A stretch of 64,000 nt of DNA from Calothrix sp. 336/3 (lineage in GTDB: Bacteria; Cyanobacteriota; Cyanobacteriia; Cyanobacteriales; Nostocaceae): assembly GCF_000734895.2 (NCBI RefSeq), contig NZ_CP011382.1, forward strand, positions 5,868,700-5,932,699. The letters are read 5' to 3'. A model generated the notes under the pieces. The model was not told where the DNA came from and made no database searches. It worked only from the letters and a program-made list of their open reading frames with translations. Shown in pieces: positions 25,632-35,420 of this stretch (the stretch's first letter is position 1; each line of letters starts with the position of its first letter). The translations under genes and the position numbers were made by a program.

Positions 25632-25841
25632 GTACATTCCCAATACGCTACACCTGGGTGCAAATTTCTGATGCCATAGCCTTGGGCAAACAATTGGCAA
25701 ACAGTATCCACCACATTCTTTATCTTCTCAGATTAGTTGCGCCAGGAATAGAGAATTATTGGAGAGTACTATAGATTTACATCACCCATGGCTAATTCTA
25801 AATTTTCCAGTCTCAAATGATATCAGCTAGGAGGTATTTTC

Positions 25842-26222
25842 ATGTGGAAGAAGAAAAATTTTTACTGGAGTTTTCCAGGTGTTTCTCTGGGTTGTCTTTT
25901 TTTATTAGTGATGGGTTTAAATGGTTGTGGTGGAATCAAGACTATGAGCGTAACTGGTGCGAATACCACAGCAATTCGGGAGTTGGCAACTAAGGTAAAA
26001 GTTGGGGATACGGTTTATGTTCAGGGTAAAGTCGAAAAAAAAGCACCTTTAATTAAGCAAGCAGCTTATGAAATTAATGATTCCACTGGCAAAATCTGGG
26101 TGGTAACAAATCAAACACAGTTAAAACCCGGTGAGGAAGTAGTGATTAAGGGTAAGTTGCGTTATCAGAGCATTCCCCTAGGAGGGAAAGAGTATGGTGA
26201 TATGTATGTGGAAGAATATTAG
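25842..26222 (+). CDS. Small lipoprotein, OB-fold-like
   Basis: The 126-residue protein has a lipoprotein signal (hydrophobic stretch ending LNGC, Cys at residue 29) followed by a beta-rich domain with VGDTVYVQGKVEKKAP and VVIKGKLRYQSIPLGGKEYG, reminiscent of nucleic-acid-type or YgiW-like OB folds. It should be anchored to a membrane facing the periplasm or lumen. AGGAGG lies 7-8 nt before the ATG at 25842. It stands alone. The function is unknown. Confidence 0.65.
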   Translation: MWKKKNFYWSFPGVSLGCLFLLVMGLNGCGGIKTMSVTGANTTAIRELATKVKVGDTVYVQGKVEKKAPLIKQAAYEINDSTGKIWVVTNQTQLKPGEEVVIKGKLRYQSIPLGGKEYGDMYVEEY

Positions 26223-26499
26223 GGGGAAATGAGGAAGGAAGTTTGTTTTTTGGGTGCGGATGGGTGGATGTTTTTTGGCAGGGGAGTATTTTTTCGCCTC
26301 AAACCTTATCTGGAAAACTTTTGCGGGATTATGGGCTGTTGGGAGGTTCGCGGCAACTCTGGAATGGTTTATACACAAGGATTGTAGCGATTTTTTCTGA
26401 AAATATATTGACGGCGCGATCGCGGAAATGGTATTTTTATGCTCGATTGGCACCGCAGTACCTTGAAAACTAAACATATCAAGCGTTGCAAGCCTGAGC
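26223..26499. other. Region upstream of the CRISPR repeats
   Basis: About 280 bp between the lipoprotein gene and the repeats. An open frame at 26243-26473 is judged non-coding. It could contain a degenerate CRISPR leader, but no A/T-rich leader motif can be proven. No cas gene lies in the window. Confidence 0.35.
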
Positions 26500-26612
26500 C
26501 ATTGCAATTAAAACTAATCCCTATTAGGGATTGAAACTGCACTCCGACATCGTTAAAACCTTTTATTAAACCTGCATTGCAATTAAAACTAATCCCTATT
26601 AGGGATTGAAAC
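26500..26612 (+). CRISPR. Two-repeat CRISPR remnant with one spacer
   Basis: Two identical repeats of 37-38 bp at 26500-26537 and 26575-26612 contain CTAATCCCTATTAGGGATTG and end in ATTGAAAC. This is the repeat type common with type III systems of filamentous cyanobacteria, and ATTGAAAC is the classical 3' end. The single spacer is 37 bp (26538-26574). The internal TAATCCCTATTAGGGATTG palindrome supports RNA hairpin formation. No cas gene is nearby, so the array would depend on Cas proteins elsewhere or be a relic. Confidence 0.85.
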
Positions 26613-26645
26613 GGTGGATAGAGACGAGTCGGCGAATCATCTCTA

Positions 26646-27539
26646 CTAAATATCCCTGCTTTGACTCAGTTTCAGCTGTTTAACCTTCTCTAATTGACGC
26701 TGTTTTTTCTCTTCAGTCAATTCCTCAAAACAATAGGGGCAAGAAATTCCTGCTTCGTATTTTTCAGAAGTTTTATCTGTTTCGCTGATGGGGTGTCCGC
26801 AACTGAGACACATTTCATAGGAACCTAATTCTAAACCGTGGCGTACTGCCACCCGTTCATCAAAAACAAAGCATTCTCCTTCCCATAAACTGGCTTCTGG
26901 GGGTACTTCTTCCAGGTATTTCAAAATACCACCTTGGAGATGATACACCTGGGAAAATCCCTGGGCAAGCATATAGGCTGAAGCTTTTTCGCAACGAATT
27001 CCTCCGGTGCAGAATAGGGCAACTTTCTGATGTTGATTCGGGTTAAGATTTTGTCTGACGTACTCAGGGAATTCACGGAAGGTTTCCGTGTGGGGATTTT
27101 CTGCTCGTTTGAAGGTACCGATATCGACTTCATAATCGTTACGGGTGTCAATAACTACCACTTCTGGGTCAGAAATTAACTGGTTCCATTCCTGGGGGGT
27201 GACGTAGGTTCCGACTTGTTCTGTGGGGTCGATTTCTGGTAAACCGATGGTGACAATTTCTTTTTTAGAGCGGACTTTCATCCGTTCAAAGGGGAAAGTT
27301 TTGGCGACTGATTCTTTATGTTGTAAATCTGCGAGACGGCGATCGCTACGCAAAAAGCATAACACAGCATCGATGGCATCACGGGAACCGGCAATGGTAC
27401 CGTTAATTCCTTCTTCTGCTAACAAAATTGTCCCTTTAACTGACTGTTCCTGGCAATAGGACAAAAGGGGTGCTTGCATTGCTAGAAAATCTGGTAGTTT
27501 GACAAATTTATAGAAAGTAGCCACAACCAGAGTCATCAT
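26646..27539 (-). CDS. trhO: TrhO: tRNA uridine-34 hydroxylase, rhodanese family (UPF0176)
   Basis: The 297-residue protein matches the TrhO/YceA family, which makes 5-hydroxyuridine at wobble position 34 of some tRNAs. The rhodanese domain (about 110-215) has Asp131-Thr-Arg-Asn and the catalytic Cys177 in CTGGIRCEKAS. An N-terminal acylphosphatase-like region with LLAEEGINGTIAG precedes it. A C-terminal pair CLSCGHP and CPYC suggests zinc binding. The start is ATG-ATG at 27539. It is followed downstream by the CRISPR remnant and has no obvious operon partner. Confidence 0.92.
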   Translation of the reverse strand: MMTLVVATFYKFVKLPDFLAMQAPLLSYCQEQSVKGTILLAEEGINGTIAGSRDAIDAVLCFLRSDRRLADLQHKESVAKTFPFERMKVRSKKEIVTIGLPEIDPTEQVGTYVTPQEWNQLISDPEVVVIDTRNDYEVDIGTFKRAENPHTETFREFPEYVRQNLNPNQHQKVALFCTGGIRCEKASAYMLAQGFSQVYHLQGGILKYLEEVPPEASLWEGECFVFDERVAVRHGLELGSYEMCLSCGHPISETDKTSEKYEAGISCPYCFEELTEEKKQRQLEKVKQLKLSQSRDI

Positions 27540-27597
27540 CCTTTCATCCTTAATCTTTCAGTGCTGCCTAGGAATTATTTTAACGAAAATGAGAATT

Positions 27598-27972
27598 TCA
27601 ATTACCAATGGTTTGGGAAATACGTTTGCGGAAGGAAGTTTCTAGGTTAATTATCAATGATTCTCCGCTCCGTTGAGCTTCCCAGGAACCAGACAAATTA
27701 CGTCCGATGTTCCATTTGCCACGCATATAGGTTTCATCTTCGGAAATTAGTCCGGTATATTTGATGGGATCGGGGGAGGTAAGGAGGTAAATTTTGGTAA
27801 AACTGATTCTCAGTCCCAGAATTTTACCGCTTAATTGAGCATCTCCGAGGAAACCATCATCTAATATGTTTCCTGTGAGGTTGCTGTTACTTTGGATGAT
27901 GACTGCTTCAAAACGGGTTGGTATTTCGTCTTGCCAGTAGGTTCCTAGCCAAGTACCGTTGATGTCTACCAT
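27598..27972 (-). CDS. Small beta-rich protein, function unknown
   Basis: The 124-residue soluble protein begins VDINGTWLGTYWQDE and consists of alternating short strands, suggesting a small lipocalin-like or beta-barrel fold. I do not recognise the family. It lies 23 bp after the ABC ATPase gene on the same strand, so the two are likely cotranscribed. There is no signal peptide. Confidence 0.6.
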   Translation of the reverse strand: MVDINGTWLGTYWQDEIPTRFEAVIIQSNSNLTGNILDDGFLGDAQLSGKILGLRISFTKIYLLTSPDPIKYTGLISEDETYMRGKWNIGRNLSGSWEAQRSGESLIINLETSFRKRISQTIGN

Positions 27973-27995
27973 GGTGGGTGGGGGAAAAGCAAGGA

Positions 27996-29075
27996 TTACA
28001 AGCGATCGCCAGTTTTACTATCAAACAAACATAATTCATCTAGATTAATTCCTAGGGAAAGGCGATCGCCAGGATGGGGATACACATTTGCAGGTGCTTG
28101 CACGTTAATAATTATTTCGGAACCGGGTAAAACGGTACGAATTAGGGTTTCCCTTCCCAGGGGTTCAACAACTTTGACTTCGACTGTCAAGATTGCTTCT
28201 TCTGGATTATTGGTGATGTATATATGTTCTGGACGTATTCCTAAATCCAAGTTGGTTCCAGGAGTCAAGGTAAATTGCTGTTGAATTTTCTGCGGTAGTT
28301 GGATAGATTGCCCGTAAATATCGCAACCCTGGGATGTAATTCTAGCTGGCAGAATATTCATCGGTGGACTACCGATAAAGGTTGCTACCATACGATTAGC
28401 AGGCTGGGTATAAATTATTTGGGGGTTGCCTATTTGTTGAATTTTTCCTCTTTCTAAAACAACAATTTTGTCTGCCAAAGTCATAGCTTCCGTTTGGTCG
28501 TGGGTAACGTAGACTGTGGTAATGCCTAGGTTTTGATGTAACTCTTTTAACTCAGCTCTGGTATCATCTCGCAACTGTGCATCCAGGTTTGAGAGGGGTT
28601 CATCCATGAGAAAGACTTGGGGTTGTCTGGCGATCGCCCTACCTAAGGCTACCCGTTGTTGTTGTCCCCCGGAAAGCTGCTTGGGTTTTCTGTCGAGGAG
28701 GTGATCGAGGGAGAGCGATCGCGCAACAGTGACAACCCTTTCTTGGATAATTTTCCGGTCAACTTGCCGCATCTGCAAGCCAAAAGCGATATTTTGGGCA
28801 ACGGTCATGTGAGGATAGAGGGCATAATTTTGAAATACCATCGCCACATCCCGTTGTCGGGCAGGGATATTATTTACTAGGGTATTACCGATGTAAAGAT
28901 TGCCAGAGGTTGCAGATTCTAAACCGGCGATCGTCCGCAATATTGTAGATTTACCACATCCGGAAGGTCCGACCAACACCCAAAATTCCCCATCAGGAAC
29001 AGTAAAGGATATGTCATCAATCACAGTGACATGATTGAACTTACGTTTGATGTTCTCCAGACAAAGTTTTGCCAT
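27996..29075 (-). CDS. MalK/UgpC-type ABC transporter ATPase (orphan)
   Basis: The 359-residue protein has Walker A GPSGCGKST (38-46), Q-loop MVFQNYALYPHMTV, signature LSGGQQQR, Walker B VFLMDEPLSNLDAQ and a C-terminal TOBE-type domain with GIRPEHI. This is the layout of ATPases for sugar and glycerol-phosphate uptake. No permease or binding protein is adjacent, so it probably serves permeases encoded elsewhere. Anabaena has orphan glucoside-transport ATPases (GlsC, GlsD), and this gene may be a counterpart of one. A small unknown gene follows it. Confidence 0.88.
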   Translation of the reverse strand: MAKLCLENIKRKFNHVTVIDDISFTVPDGEFWVLVGPSGCGKSTILRTIAGLESATSGNLYIGNTLVNNIPARQRDVAMVFQNYALYPHMTVAQNIAFGLQMRQVDRKIIQERVVTVARSLSLDHLLDRKPKQLSGGQQQRVALGRAIARQPQVFLMDEPLSNLDAQLRDDTRAELKELHQNLGITTVYVTHDQTEAMTLADKIVVLERGKIQQIGNPQIIYTQPANRMVATFIGSPPMNILPARITSQGCDIYGQSIQLPQKIQQQFTLTPGTNLDLGIRPEHIYITNNPEEAILTVEVKVVEPLGRETLIRTVLPGSEIIINVQAPANVYPHPGDRLSLGINLDELCLFDSKTGDRL

Positions 29076-29454
29076 GGGTTGAAATAGATATAAATATTTT
29101 CAGTCGTGGTGAGTCAATATTAAAGTTACACCACTCCCAACAATTTGTAATTTGTAATTCGTAATGCCTCCTGGGGAGCAGCTAAGTCGCAGAGCGACAC
29201 GCTACGCGAACGCTAAGATAACTCGTAATTCTTAATACTCTTGGGGTGATATAAGTAGAACGGCTTAAATAATTCACGCTATGTCATTGCGAATGAAACA
29301 AAGTGGAATGAAGCAATCGCAACGGTTTTGACGATTTTACAATCTGTTACATAGTTAGGTTTATTCTCACCGACTTACTTAGTAGTCTCTATGCTGTCAT
29401 TTATTGAGTTGGTGCGCCTAGTTGCTGCAAAAGTAAAAAAAAATGGGCTTCTGG
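29076..29454. repeat. Repeat-rich intergenic region
   Basis: This 380-bp gap contains short direct repeats of the STRR type (variants of GTAATTTGTAATTC, near 29148-29166 and 29222-29236), a palindromic GCGACACGCTACGCGAACGC block near 29194-29213, and a 41-bp unit at 29282-29322. That unit starts TCATTGCGAATGAAAC and ends GAAGCAATCGCAA, with TTGCGA/TCGCAA as inverted ends. Such units are frequent in cyanobacterial genomes. No gene was seen. Confidence 0.6.
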
Positions 29455-31098
29455 CTATTTCTTGTCTTGTATCTTTTCTAACCAAGATTCCACGTTGGTA
29501 GGCAACTCAGAAACCAGGCGCAGAGGCAATTCTGTCCCAGATAGGGATTGAGTGTAGGCGGAACTGAGAAACTGTTTATACTGGTTTGCTTCCGGTGTCA
29601 GTTGTTTGATAAATGCTAAACTCACTCCCTGGGTTAACATCCTTAAACTTGCGGTATCCTTACCTCGGCGCTCTCTTACTAAGGTGTTATTTGCTTGATA
29701 TTTGGGGTCACCAATGCTGAGATGGGTTGCTCCTACAGCAGTCAGAAGGTATTTAGTACCTGAAATTTGGGAGAAGGGAACAAGTTGATGTTTCAGGGAT
29801 GGGGTGATAGTATCGGCGGTGCTGGTGAGAATTAGGATAGGTTGGCGGATTTTGCTTAAACCCTTGTCACCAAAGAGTTTACCGACTAGAGGATTGAGGG
29901 CGATCGCGCTCTTAACTCTGCTATCTCCTAGCTGTAATTTCTTCTCTGGTAAATTAGTTGCTGCACATTGTAACCAGTCTGCGGGAGCTTCTAAAAATGA
30001 GAGAGAATCACGGCAAAATTCGCGGACATTTTTCAGGTTAATTTCTCCTCCGGCTAAAGCTAAAGCTGTATAACCACCGAGGGAATGTCCGATAACCGTT
30101 ACCTTCTCTGTATTCAATTTACCTTGTAATCTTCCTGGCTGAAGGTTGATTTTTGCCAGTTGATTTAATAAAAAGCTGATATCCTGGGGTCTATCAATAA
30201 ATTCTGTGGCTGGCATCAATTTTGCCAGGTTGGTGTTTGCAGTTCTGACTGCGGTACTATTACTTCCTGGGTGTTCAATTGCAGCGACAGTGACACCATG
30301 GGAAGACAAATGATTGGCAAGATAAGTTAAAAATTGACGATTCGCTCCAAAACCGTGGGAAATCACCACTAAAGGTTGCTGTTTATCCCCCTGACTTCCG
30401 TAGATATCCGCGATAATCGTGCGGTTGCGTTCACTATCTCGAAAACTGAGAGTTTGAGTTTGTACGGTTAGCTTTCCGGGTGCTGCGGGATTGAGAGTAG
30501 ATTTAAAACGGGTGGTACTAGGTGCGGTTGCATCTAATTCCCTAGTCAGCAACAAATTAAAAGCCTGACTCTGCAAGTATCGCGGGTTAAATTCCACAGC
30601 GAAGGAGATGGCTTTGGAGGCATCAATTGTAACATTCTCCTGGGGATAAGCACGGACAAAGGACAGAGCAGTTAAACCATTTACCTGTCTCAGGGCAATA
30701 TTAAGGGTAGCTTCCAAGCTTTCGGCTGTGCTGCCAGGGATAATAGCACCAAGGGAAGAAATGAATTGTTTGCCTGCGGGAATTTTGGATAATCCTGCGA
30801 CAAATTTATCCCCTATTTTCGGATCTATTTGTAAACGTTGACTGAGTAATCCGCGAACCTGGGGTGTGAGAATTGAGGAGAAAAGTTTCAGGTTCTTGGG
30901 TAATTTTCCAGTTTTGGCAAATTCTTCTAAATCAGCAACGGCGATCGCCTGTTGAAAGGAACCAAAGCGAATTGTCACCGTTTCCGCAGCTAGGGTTGCG
31001 GGTGTTGCCATACCCCAAATACCAACGAGGGTGCAACTACATACCAATCCTCGCAACCAGGGTATTTGGTTAGGAAATTTACCTAGGGGAAATTGCAT
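29455..31098 (-). CDS. Alpha/beta hydrolase with DUF1400 domain
   Basis: The 547-residue protein has a signal peptide (about 1-38), a cyanobacterial DUF1400 region (about 38-160) and a C-terminal alpha/beta hydrolase domain with VISHGFGANRQFLTYLANHL and the nucleophile Ser in GHSLGGYTALAL. A later ADTITPS and a His in GATHLSIGD supply the acid and base. It would act on esters in the periplasm or outside; substrate unknown. It is exported and monocistronic. It has no recognisable lipid-binding or membrane domain besides the signal. Confidence 0.87.
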   Translation of the reverse strand: MQFPLGKFPNQIPWLRGLVCSCTLVGIWGMATPATLAAETVTIRFGSFQQAIAVADLEEFAKTGKLPKNLKLFSSILTPQVRGLLSQRLQIDPKIGDKFVAGLSKIPAGKQFISSLGAIIPGSTAESLEATLNIALRQVNGLTALSFVRAYPQENVTIDASKAISFAVEFNPRYLQSQAFNLLLTRELDATAPSTTRFKSTLNPAAPGKLTVQTQTLSFRDSERNRTIIADIYGSQGDKQQPLVVISHGFGANRQFLTYLANHLSSHGVTVAAIEHPGSNSTAVRTANTNLAKLMPATEFIDRPQDISFLLNQLAKINLQPGRLQGKLNTEKVTVIGHSLGGYTALALAGGEINLKNVREFCRDSLSFLEAPADWLQCAATNLPEKKLQLGDSRVKSAIALNPLVGKLFGDKGLSKIRQPILILTSTADTITPSLKHQLVPFSQISGTKYLLTAVGATHLSIGDPKYQANNTLVRERRGKDTASLRMLTQGVSLAFIKQLTPEANQYKQFLSSAYTQSLSGTELPLRLVSELPTNVESWLEKIQDKK

Positions 31099-31354
31099 TA
31101 TTTTTAAATTTGCCTAATTTTGCCCAAGTCCTTAGGTATTATTGTGACTCAAATCTAGATAAAATGTTCCCTCCTTCTTCCGAAAAATTCTCAGCAAAAT
31201 TACCAGCACTTTACTGCTTTATAAAACCCTTGGGGCATAGCTTCGCGGAATGACATCATGTGAATGAAATGATTCTACTCACTCATTAATCCTTATTGGG
31301 GCGATCGCGTTAAACCAGAGTTAGGGCGATCGCCAAGAAGTTACTTCCTAACTA

Positions 31355-31476
31355 ATACCAATTTGAAAAAACAATACGACACATAGACAAAATCCCTCCC
31401 CATCCCTCCCGATTTCGGGGAGGTTACCCAATAGGGTGGGTGGGGTATCTGTCGTAAACATTTTTTGAATCGGTAT
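31355..31476. mobile_element. MITE-like repeat, copy 2
   Basis: It shares with 13061-13210 the left end (ATACCAATTTGAAAAAAC), the adjacent block with CAATACGACACATAGAC, the GGGTGGGGTATC block and the right end (TTTTTTGAATCGGTAT). The middle is shorter and lacks the extra palindrome of copy 1. It lies between the DUF1400 gene and the polysaccharide export gene and has no coding capacity. Confidence 0.7.
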
Positions 31477-31508
31477 AATAATTTCTGCCTTGGAAGTATT
31501 CCAAATCT

Positions 31509-32972
31509 CTAGAAGCCAAACAAGGCGCGGAATACACCTAAAATTCCAGAGAAGGGATTAATGAAACTACTAATAGTTTCTGATGTCTTGGTGACACCAT
31601 TTCTGTAAACCACCACCACATCATTGTTACGTAAAATGGGGTTGGTTTGCTCATTAATCCCTGCGGCAAAGTCAACTTTTACCTTGCGTTTGGTGACAGA
31701 ACCATCGGGATTGAGACGAATTAAATCAACTGTAGAGCTACTAGCTCTGACACCTTCAAAACCACCGGCAGCTAGTAAAGCTTGGTTGAGAGTACTATTA
31801 GGTTGCAAGTCAACTTGTCCGGGTTTCTTCACTTCACCGACTACACCTACTTGGATTTTCGTCGGAGAGAGAGTCGTCACCGCTAGTTGAGTTGCCTCTG
31901 CGGGGTTAATTTCTGTGGCGGTAGGAATAATAATCGTATCCCCTTCCTGGACAATAATATCCTGTTTTGTATCACCGCTTTGCAAAATTTGCCAGAGGTT
32001 CAGGGTAATCTTCTGCTCGGAACCGGTTCTGGTGGGACGACGGAGTACAACGTTACGAATATCCGCTTGGGGAGAAATCCCACCCGCTAACTGAATTGCT
32101 CGACTTACCGTCGGTAAACCACTGACAGGAGCAGCATTAGCATTATTGACAGCATCTCCTTGGGTGACAAGGTAACTACCTGGACGATTCACCTCTCCAA
32201 TAATTGCCACCGTCCGAGGTTTGGTTACATCTGCGGCAAAGTTGGAAGCCGTGAAATTACGTAAATCAGCCAGATATTGTTCATTATTGATATCCGTGGC
32301 TGTCGGTACAAAGATGGTATCACCGTCGCGCAGGGTAATATCCTGGTTGAGTTGTCCAGTTCTGGTCAATTCTTTTAAATTCAGACGCAGTCGCTTTTCA
32401 GCTCCATTTCTACCACCTTTGCGTCGTAATTCTACCTGGGTAATATCCGCACTTAATGTGACACCCTGGGCTGTGGTCAGTGCTGCCAAAACAGTTGGAT
32501 ACTGCACACCAGGGTCATTCCCGGCACCACCCTGTAAGCTGATGGTGTAAGCACCGGGGCGAGAAACTTCCCCTGCCACAAAGACGTTAATCGGACGAGG
32601 TGATAGTAAATTTACGGATATGAGAGGTCGCTTTAAATAACGAGCGTATCTCTTGGCAATGTCATCTGCGGCTTCTTCTGTTGTTAATCCTTGGACAGTG
32701 ACACTACCAATCAGAGGTAGGTTAATCGCTCCACCGGGGGGAATTTGATATTCTCCCGTATATTCAGGGACTTCAAAGACGTTCACACGGATGCGATCGC
32801 CGCCTCCCAAAGTATAATTTGTATCGATAGTTGTCCCTTGAGTTGTTGGAGCCTGTTTTAAAACTGGCTTTTGAGCATAACTCGCACTGGGGAAAGCTGT
32901 TGCTAAACTACTGAACAACGTCAAAGCGATCGCCGATTGAGTCAAATATTTCCACAAATTCGTATTAAGCAT
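31509..32972 (-). CDS. Polysaccharide export protein (Wza-like, multiple SLBB)
   Basis: From the ATG at 32972 the protein has 487 residues. A signal-like segment (SAIALTLFSSLATAFPSASYA) is followed by a Poly_export domain (about 50-125, with YTLGGGDRIRVNVFE and YTGEYQIPPGGAINLPLIG). Then come several SLBB repeats, each opening with VFVAGEVSRPGAY, VAIIGEVNRPGSY or GVVGEVKKPGQV. These are outer-membrane polysaccharide export secretins used for exopolysaccharide or sheath export. No Wzc or glycosyltransferase is adjacent. Confidence 0.9.
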   Translation of the reverse strand: MLNTNLWKYLTQSAIALTLFSSLATAFPSASYAQKPVLKQAPTTQGTTIDTNYTLGGGDRIRVNVFEVPEYTGEYQIPPGGAINLPLIGSVTVQGLTTEEAADDIAKRYARYLKRPLISVNLLSPRPINVFVAGEVSRPGAYTISLQGGAGNDPGVQYPTVLAALTTAQGVTLSADITQVELRRKGGRNGAEKRLRLNLKELTRTGQLNQDITLRDGDTIFVPTATDINNEQYLADLRNFTASNFAADVTKPRTVAIIGEVNRPGSYLVTQGDAVNNANAAPVSGLPTVSRAIQLAGGISPQADIRNVVLRRPTRTGSEQKITLNLWQILQSGDTKQDIIVQEGDTIIIPTATEINPAEATQLAVTTLSPTKIQVGVVGEVKKPGQVDLQPNSTLNQALLAAGGFEGVRASSSTVDLIRLNPDGSVTKRKVKVDFAAGINEQTNPILRNNDVVVVYRNGVTKTSETISSFINPFSGILGVFRALFGF

Positions 32973-33562
32973 ATTTACTACACACCACAAGGGGTAAATT
33001 CCTATCTAAACAGTTTAATGGTGAATATACGTAAGTATTCAAATCGCCCAACAATTTTATTTTCTGCAAAAATGCGGGTTTTCAGGAGGTCAATTGTTTA
33101 TTATCTTTGAATTTTTAGTGAAGTTACCTTAAAGTGAGAAAATATACGCAATGCAAATTAGTAAAATACTTTTTTGATTTATTAATAGAAAAGAGTCTAA
33201 CCAGAGTAAATAGAGTTTGTCTGATTTTGCCCTCACTTAATTAATGTCTTCTCACCATCGCCACCATTGGTATAAATTCCTGCCTGATAGTTTCGACTCA
33301 ACTCTCCTTAATACATCACCTCAAGCCGAAATTCCGCATTCTATTCCGCCTTAGCTGAATTTTACAGCCAGAAGCATAAATGTTTTTTTTACGATAAATT
33401 TTTATTAAAATACACAAAAATATACATAATTGCATAATGGTAAATACAGCCTCAGGAAAATTACTTCTGGTAGAGAATCGGCAACATCTACTCATCCCTA
33501 TGTTGAGAATTTTCCCTAGGTACGTTCATAATTTTTTGCAGATGATTTGATTGAATAGCTAG
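32973..33562. other. Intergenic region upstream of the export gene
   Basis: About 590 bp of AT-rich sequence with no ORF, RNA gene or repeat of note. It must contain the promoter of the polysaccharide export gene. Confidence 0.4.
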
Positions 33563-34540
33563 TCAACTATTCTTTCTTTCTCGTACCTGTTCCATAAAAA
33601 ATTCTTCTAGGGAAGGACGAAATAAATTCATTGCCATAATTTGCCCACCCATTAAACGTAAGCTTGCCAGGAAATCATAGACATCTCCGTGGAGTTCTCC
33701 TTGCCAAGAACCATCTGCAAGAAATTCGATATTCGGCAACCAATTACTTAAAACTTCCCAGTCTCCACCTTGTCCCTTAACCCGGTAGGTATTAGCAGTA
33801 CCGAGTAAATCATTAATCGAGCCACTACAAATCAATTCCCCCTGGGAAAGAATGGCAATGCGATCGCAAATTTTTTCTACTTCACTCAGAATATGACTAT
33901 TAAAAAAAATTGTTTTGCCGGCGGCTTTGAGTGTCAGAATGATTTCTCGCATCTGATAACGTCCCACGGGATCCAAGCCTGACATTGGCTCATCCAAGAA
34001 TATCAATTCCGGGTCATTAATTAAAGCTTGCGCCATGCCTACCCGTTGTAACATCCCCTTAGAATAGCGACGCATTTGTTTTTTCTTCGCATCCGCTAGG
34101 GATAAACCCACCAATTCTAGTAATTCTGGGATACGGTGACGCTGTACTTTGCTCGGTATCTGAAAAATTCCTGCTGTTAGTTGTAAAAATTCCCAACCAG
34201 TTAAATATTCATAGAGATAGGTATTTTCAGGTAGATAGCCGATACGTTGTTTCACCGCGCGATCGCCCAAGGGTTTACCCAATAATAAACCCCGTCCTCC
34301 AGTCGGACGGACAATTCCCAGTAAAACCTTAAACAAAGTTGTCTTACCTGCACCATTTTGTCCCAATAAACCGAAAGTTTCCCCCCGATAAACCTTGAGA
34401 GAGCAACTTTTCAGGGAGACAATTTTCTGATTTAAAAAGAAACCAGTCCGATAAACTTTGCGTAATTCTGAAGTTAGAACTACTGGTGGTGGCTCAGTTT
34501 TACTCAATTTGCGTTCAGGAACATCTCCCACAGACTTCAT
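33563..34540 (-). CDS. NatA/CcmA-type ABC transporter ATPase
   Basis: The 325-residue protein has Walker A GQNGAGKTT, signature RYSKGMLQRVGMAQAL, and Walker B LIFLDEPMSGLDPVGR with the D-loop. Its organisation is that of ATPases paired with ABC-2 type permeases for drugs, lipids or polysaccharides. No permease gene lies in the immediate neighbourhood, so the partner is unknown. It ends about 590 bp from the polysaccharide export gene on the same strand. It starts at the ATG at 34540, about 95 bp after hisB. Confidence 0.87.
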   Translation of the reverse strand: MKSVGDVPERKLSKTEPPPVVLTSELRKVYRTGFFLNQKIVSLKSCSLKVYRGETFGLLGQNGAGKTTLFKVLLGIVRPTGGRGLLLGKPLGDRAVKQRIGYLPENTYLYEYLTGWEFLQLTAGIFQIPSKVQRHRIPELLELVGLSLADAKKKQMRRYSKGMLQRVGMAQALINDPELIFLDEPMSGLDPVGRYQMREIILTLKAAGKTIFFNSHILSEVEKICDRIAILSQGELICSGSINDLLGTANTYRVKGQGGDWEVLSNWLPNIEFLADGSWQGELHGDVYDFLASLRLMGGQIMAMNLFRPSLEEFFMEQVRERKNS

Positions 34541-34635
34541 GATTAGATTGTGAATAGAAATTAGAAAACAATGTTAACTCAACTCTGGTCAGGTCTGGGA
34601 AGAGAAAAAACCCTTGAGCGTTCTTCTTTCCCCTG

Positions 34636-35265
34636 CTACAAGACTCCCTTAGAACTAGGTATAGTACCTATGCGCCGAGCATCAAATTCTAAAGCCATTC
34701 TCATGGCTCTGGCAAATGCCTTAAAGGTGGCTTCAATAATGTGGTGAGAATTAATCCCATCTAGCTGCCGAATGTGCAACGTCATTTGGCTATGATTTAC
34801 CACTGCTACAAAGAATTCTCGGACAAGCTGAGTATCATAGGTTCCGACTCTTTGTGTGGGTATTTCTAATCCATAGCTGAGGTGGGGACGACCAGAAAAA
34901 TCCAGAGCTACTTGTACCAGCGCCTCATCTAAGGGAGCCAGGAAATTACCAAAACGCACAATTCCCTTTTTATCTCCCAGAGCTTGGTATAAAGCTTGTC
35001 CTAAGGTAATTCCCACATCTTCGTTGGTGTGGTGGTCATCAATATGTAAATCTCCCGTGGCTTGAATATCTAAATCAATTAATCCATGGGAAGAAATTTG
35101 ATGCAGCATATGGTCAAGAAAAGGAATACCTGTTGCCACACGACAGATTCCTGTTCCATCTAGGTTGACAGTTACTTGCACATCCGTTTCCCCCGTTTTG
35201 CGGCTGACGGTGGCAATGCGAGGAGCAAAAGCTAATTTTTCCGAGTGAGAAGAGAGAGTTTGCAT
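34636..35265 (-). CDS. hisB: Imidazoleglycerol-phosphate dehydratase HisB
   Basis: The 209-residue enzyme performs the sixth step of histidine synthesis. Signature blocks are FLDHMLHQISSHGLIDLDI, HHTNEDVGITLGQAL and HHIIEATFKAFARAM, whose His and Glu residues bind manganese. It is a single-domain enzyme without the phosphatase part of enterobacterial HisB. The start is the ATG at 35265, not the TTG two codons earlier. It lies about 155 bp after fabI on the same strand, an order found in other Nostocales. Confidence 0.95.
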   Translation of the reverse strand: MQTLSSHSEKLAFAPRIATVSRKTGETDVQVTVNLDGTGICRVATGIPFLDHMLHQISSHGLIDLDIQATGDLHIDDHHTNEDVGITLGQALYQALGDKKGIVRFGNFLAPLDEALVQVALDFSGRPHLSYGLEIPTQRVGTYDTQLVREFFVAVVNHSQMTLHIRQLDGINSHHIIEATFKAFARAMRMALEFDARRIGTIPSSKGVL

Positions 35266-35420
35266 AGTCAACAGAGTAGTCGAGGTTAGAGGAGAGGAAG
35301 CAGGGGTAGGGAACAGGGGGAAAGAATATTTTTCATGCCTTCTGGTGGCAGTTGATGAGGCTATTTACCCATTACCCCTTCGACTTCCCTGATGGCAAGT
35401 ATTCCCCATTCCCTATTCCA

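Noticed and set aside
26243..26473. Open frame of 76 codons before the CRISPR repeats
   Set aside because: No domain is recognisable and the region is more likely non-coding or leader.
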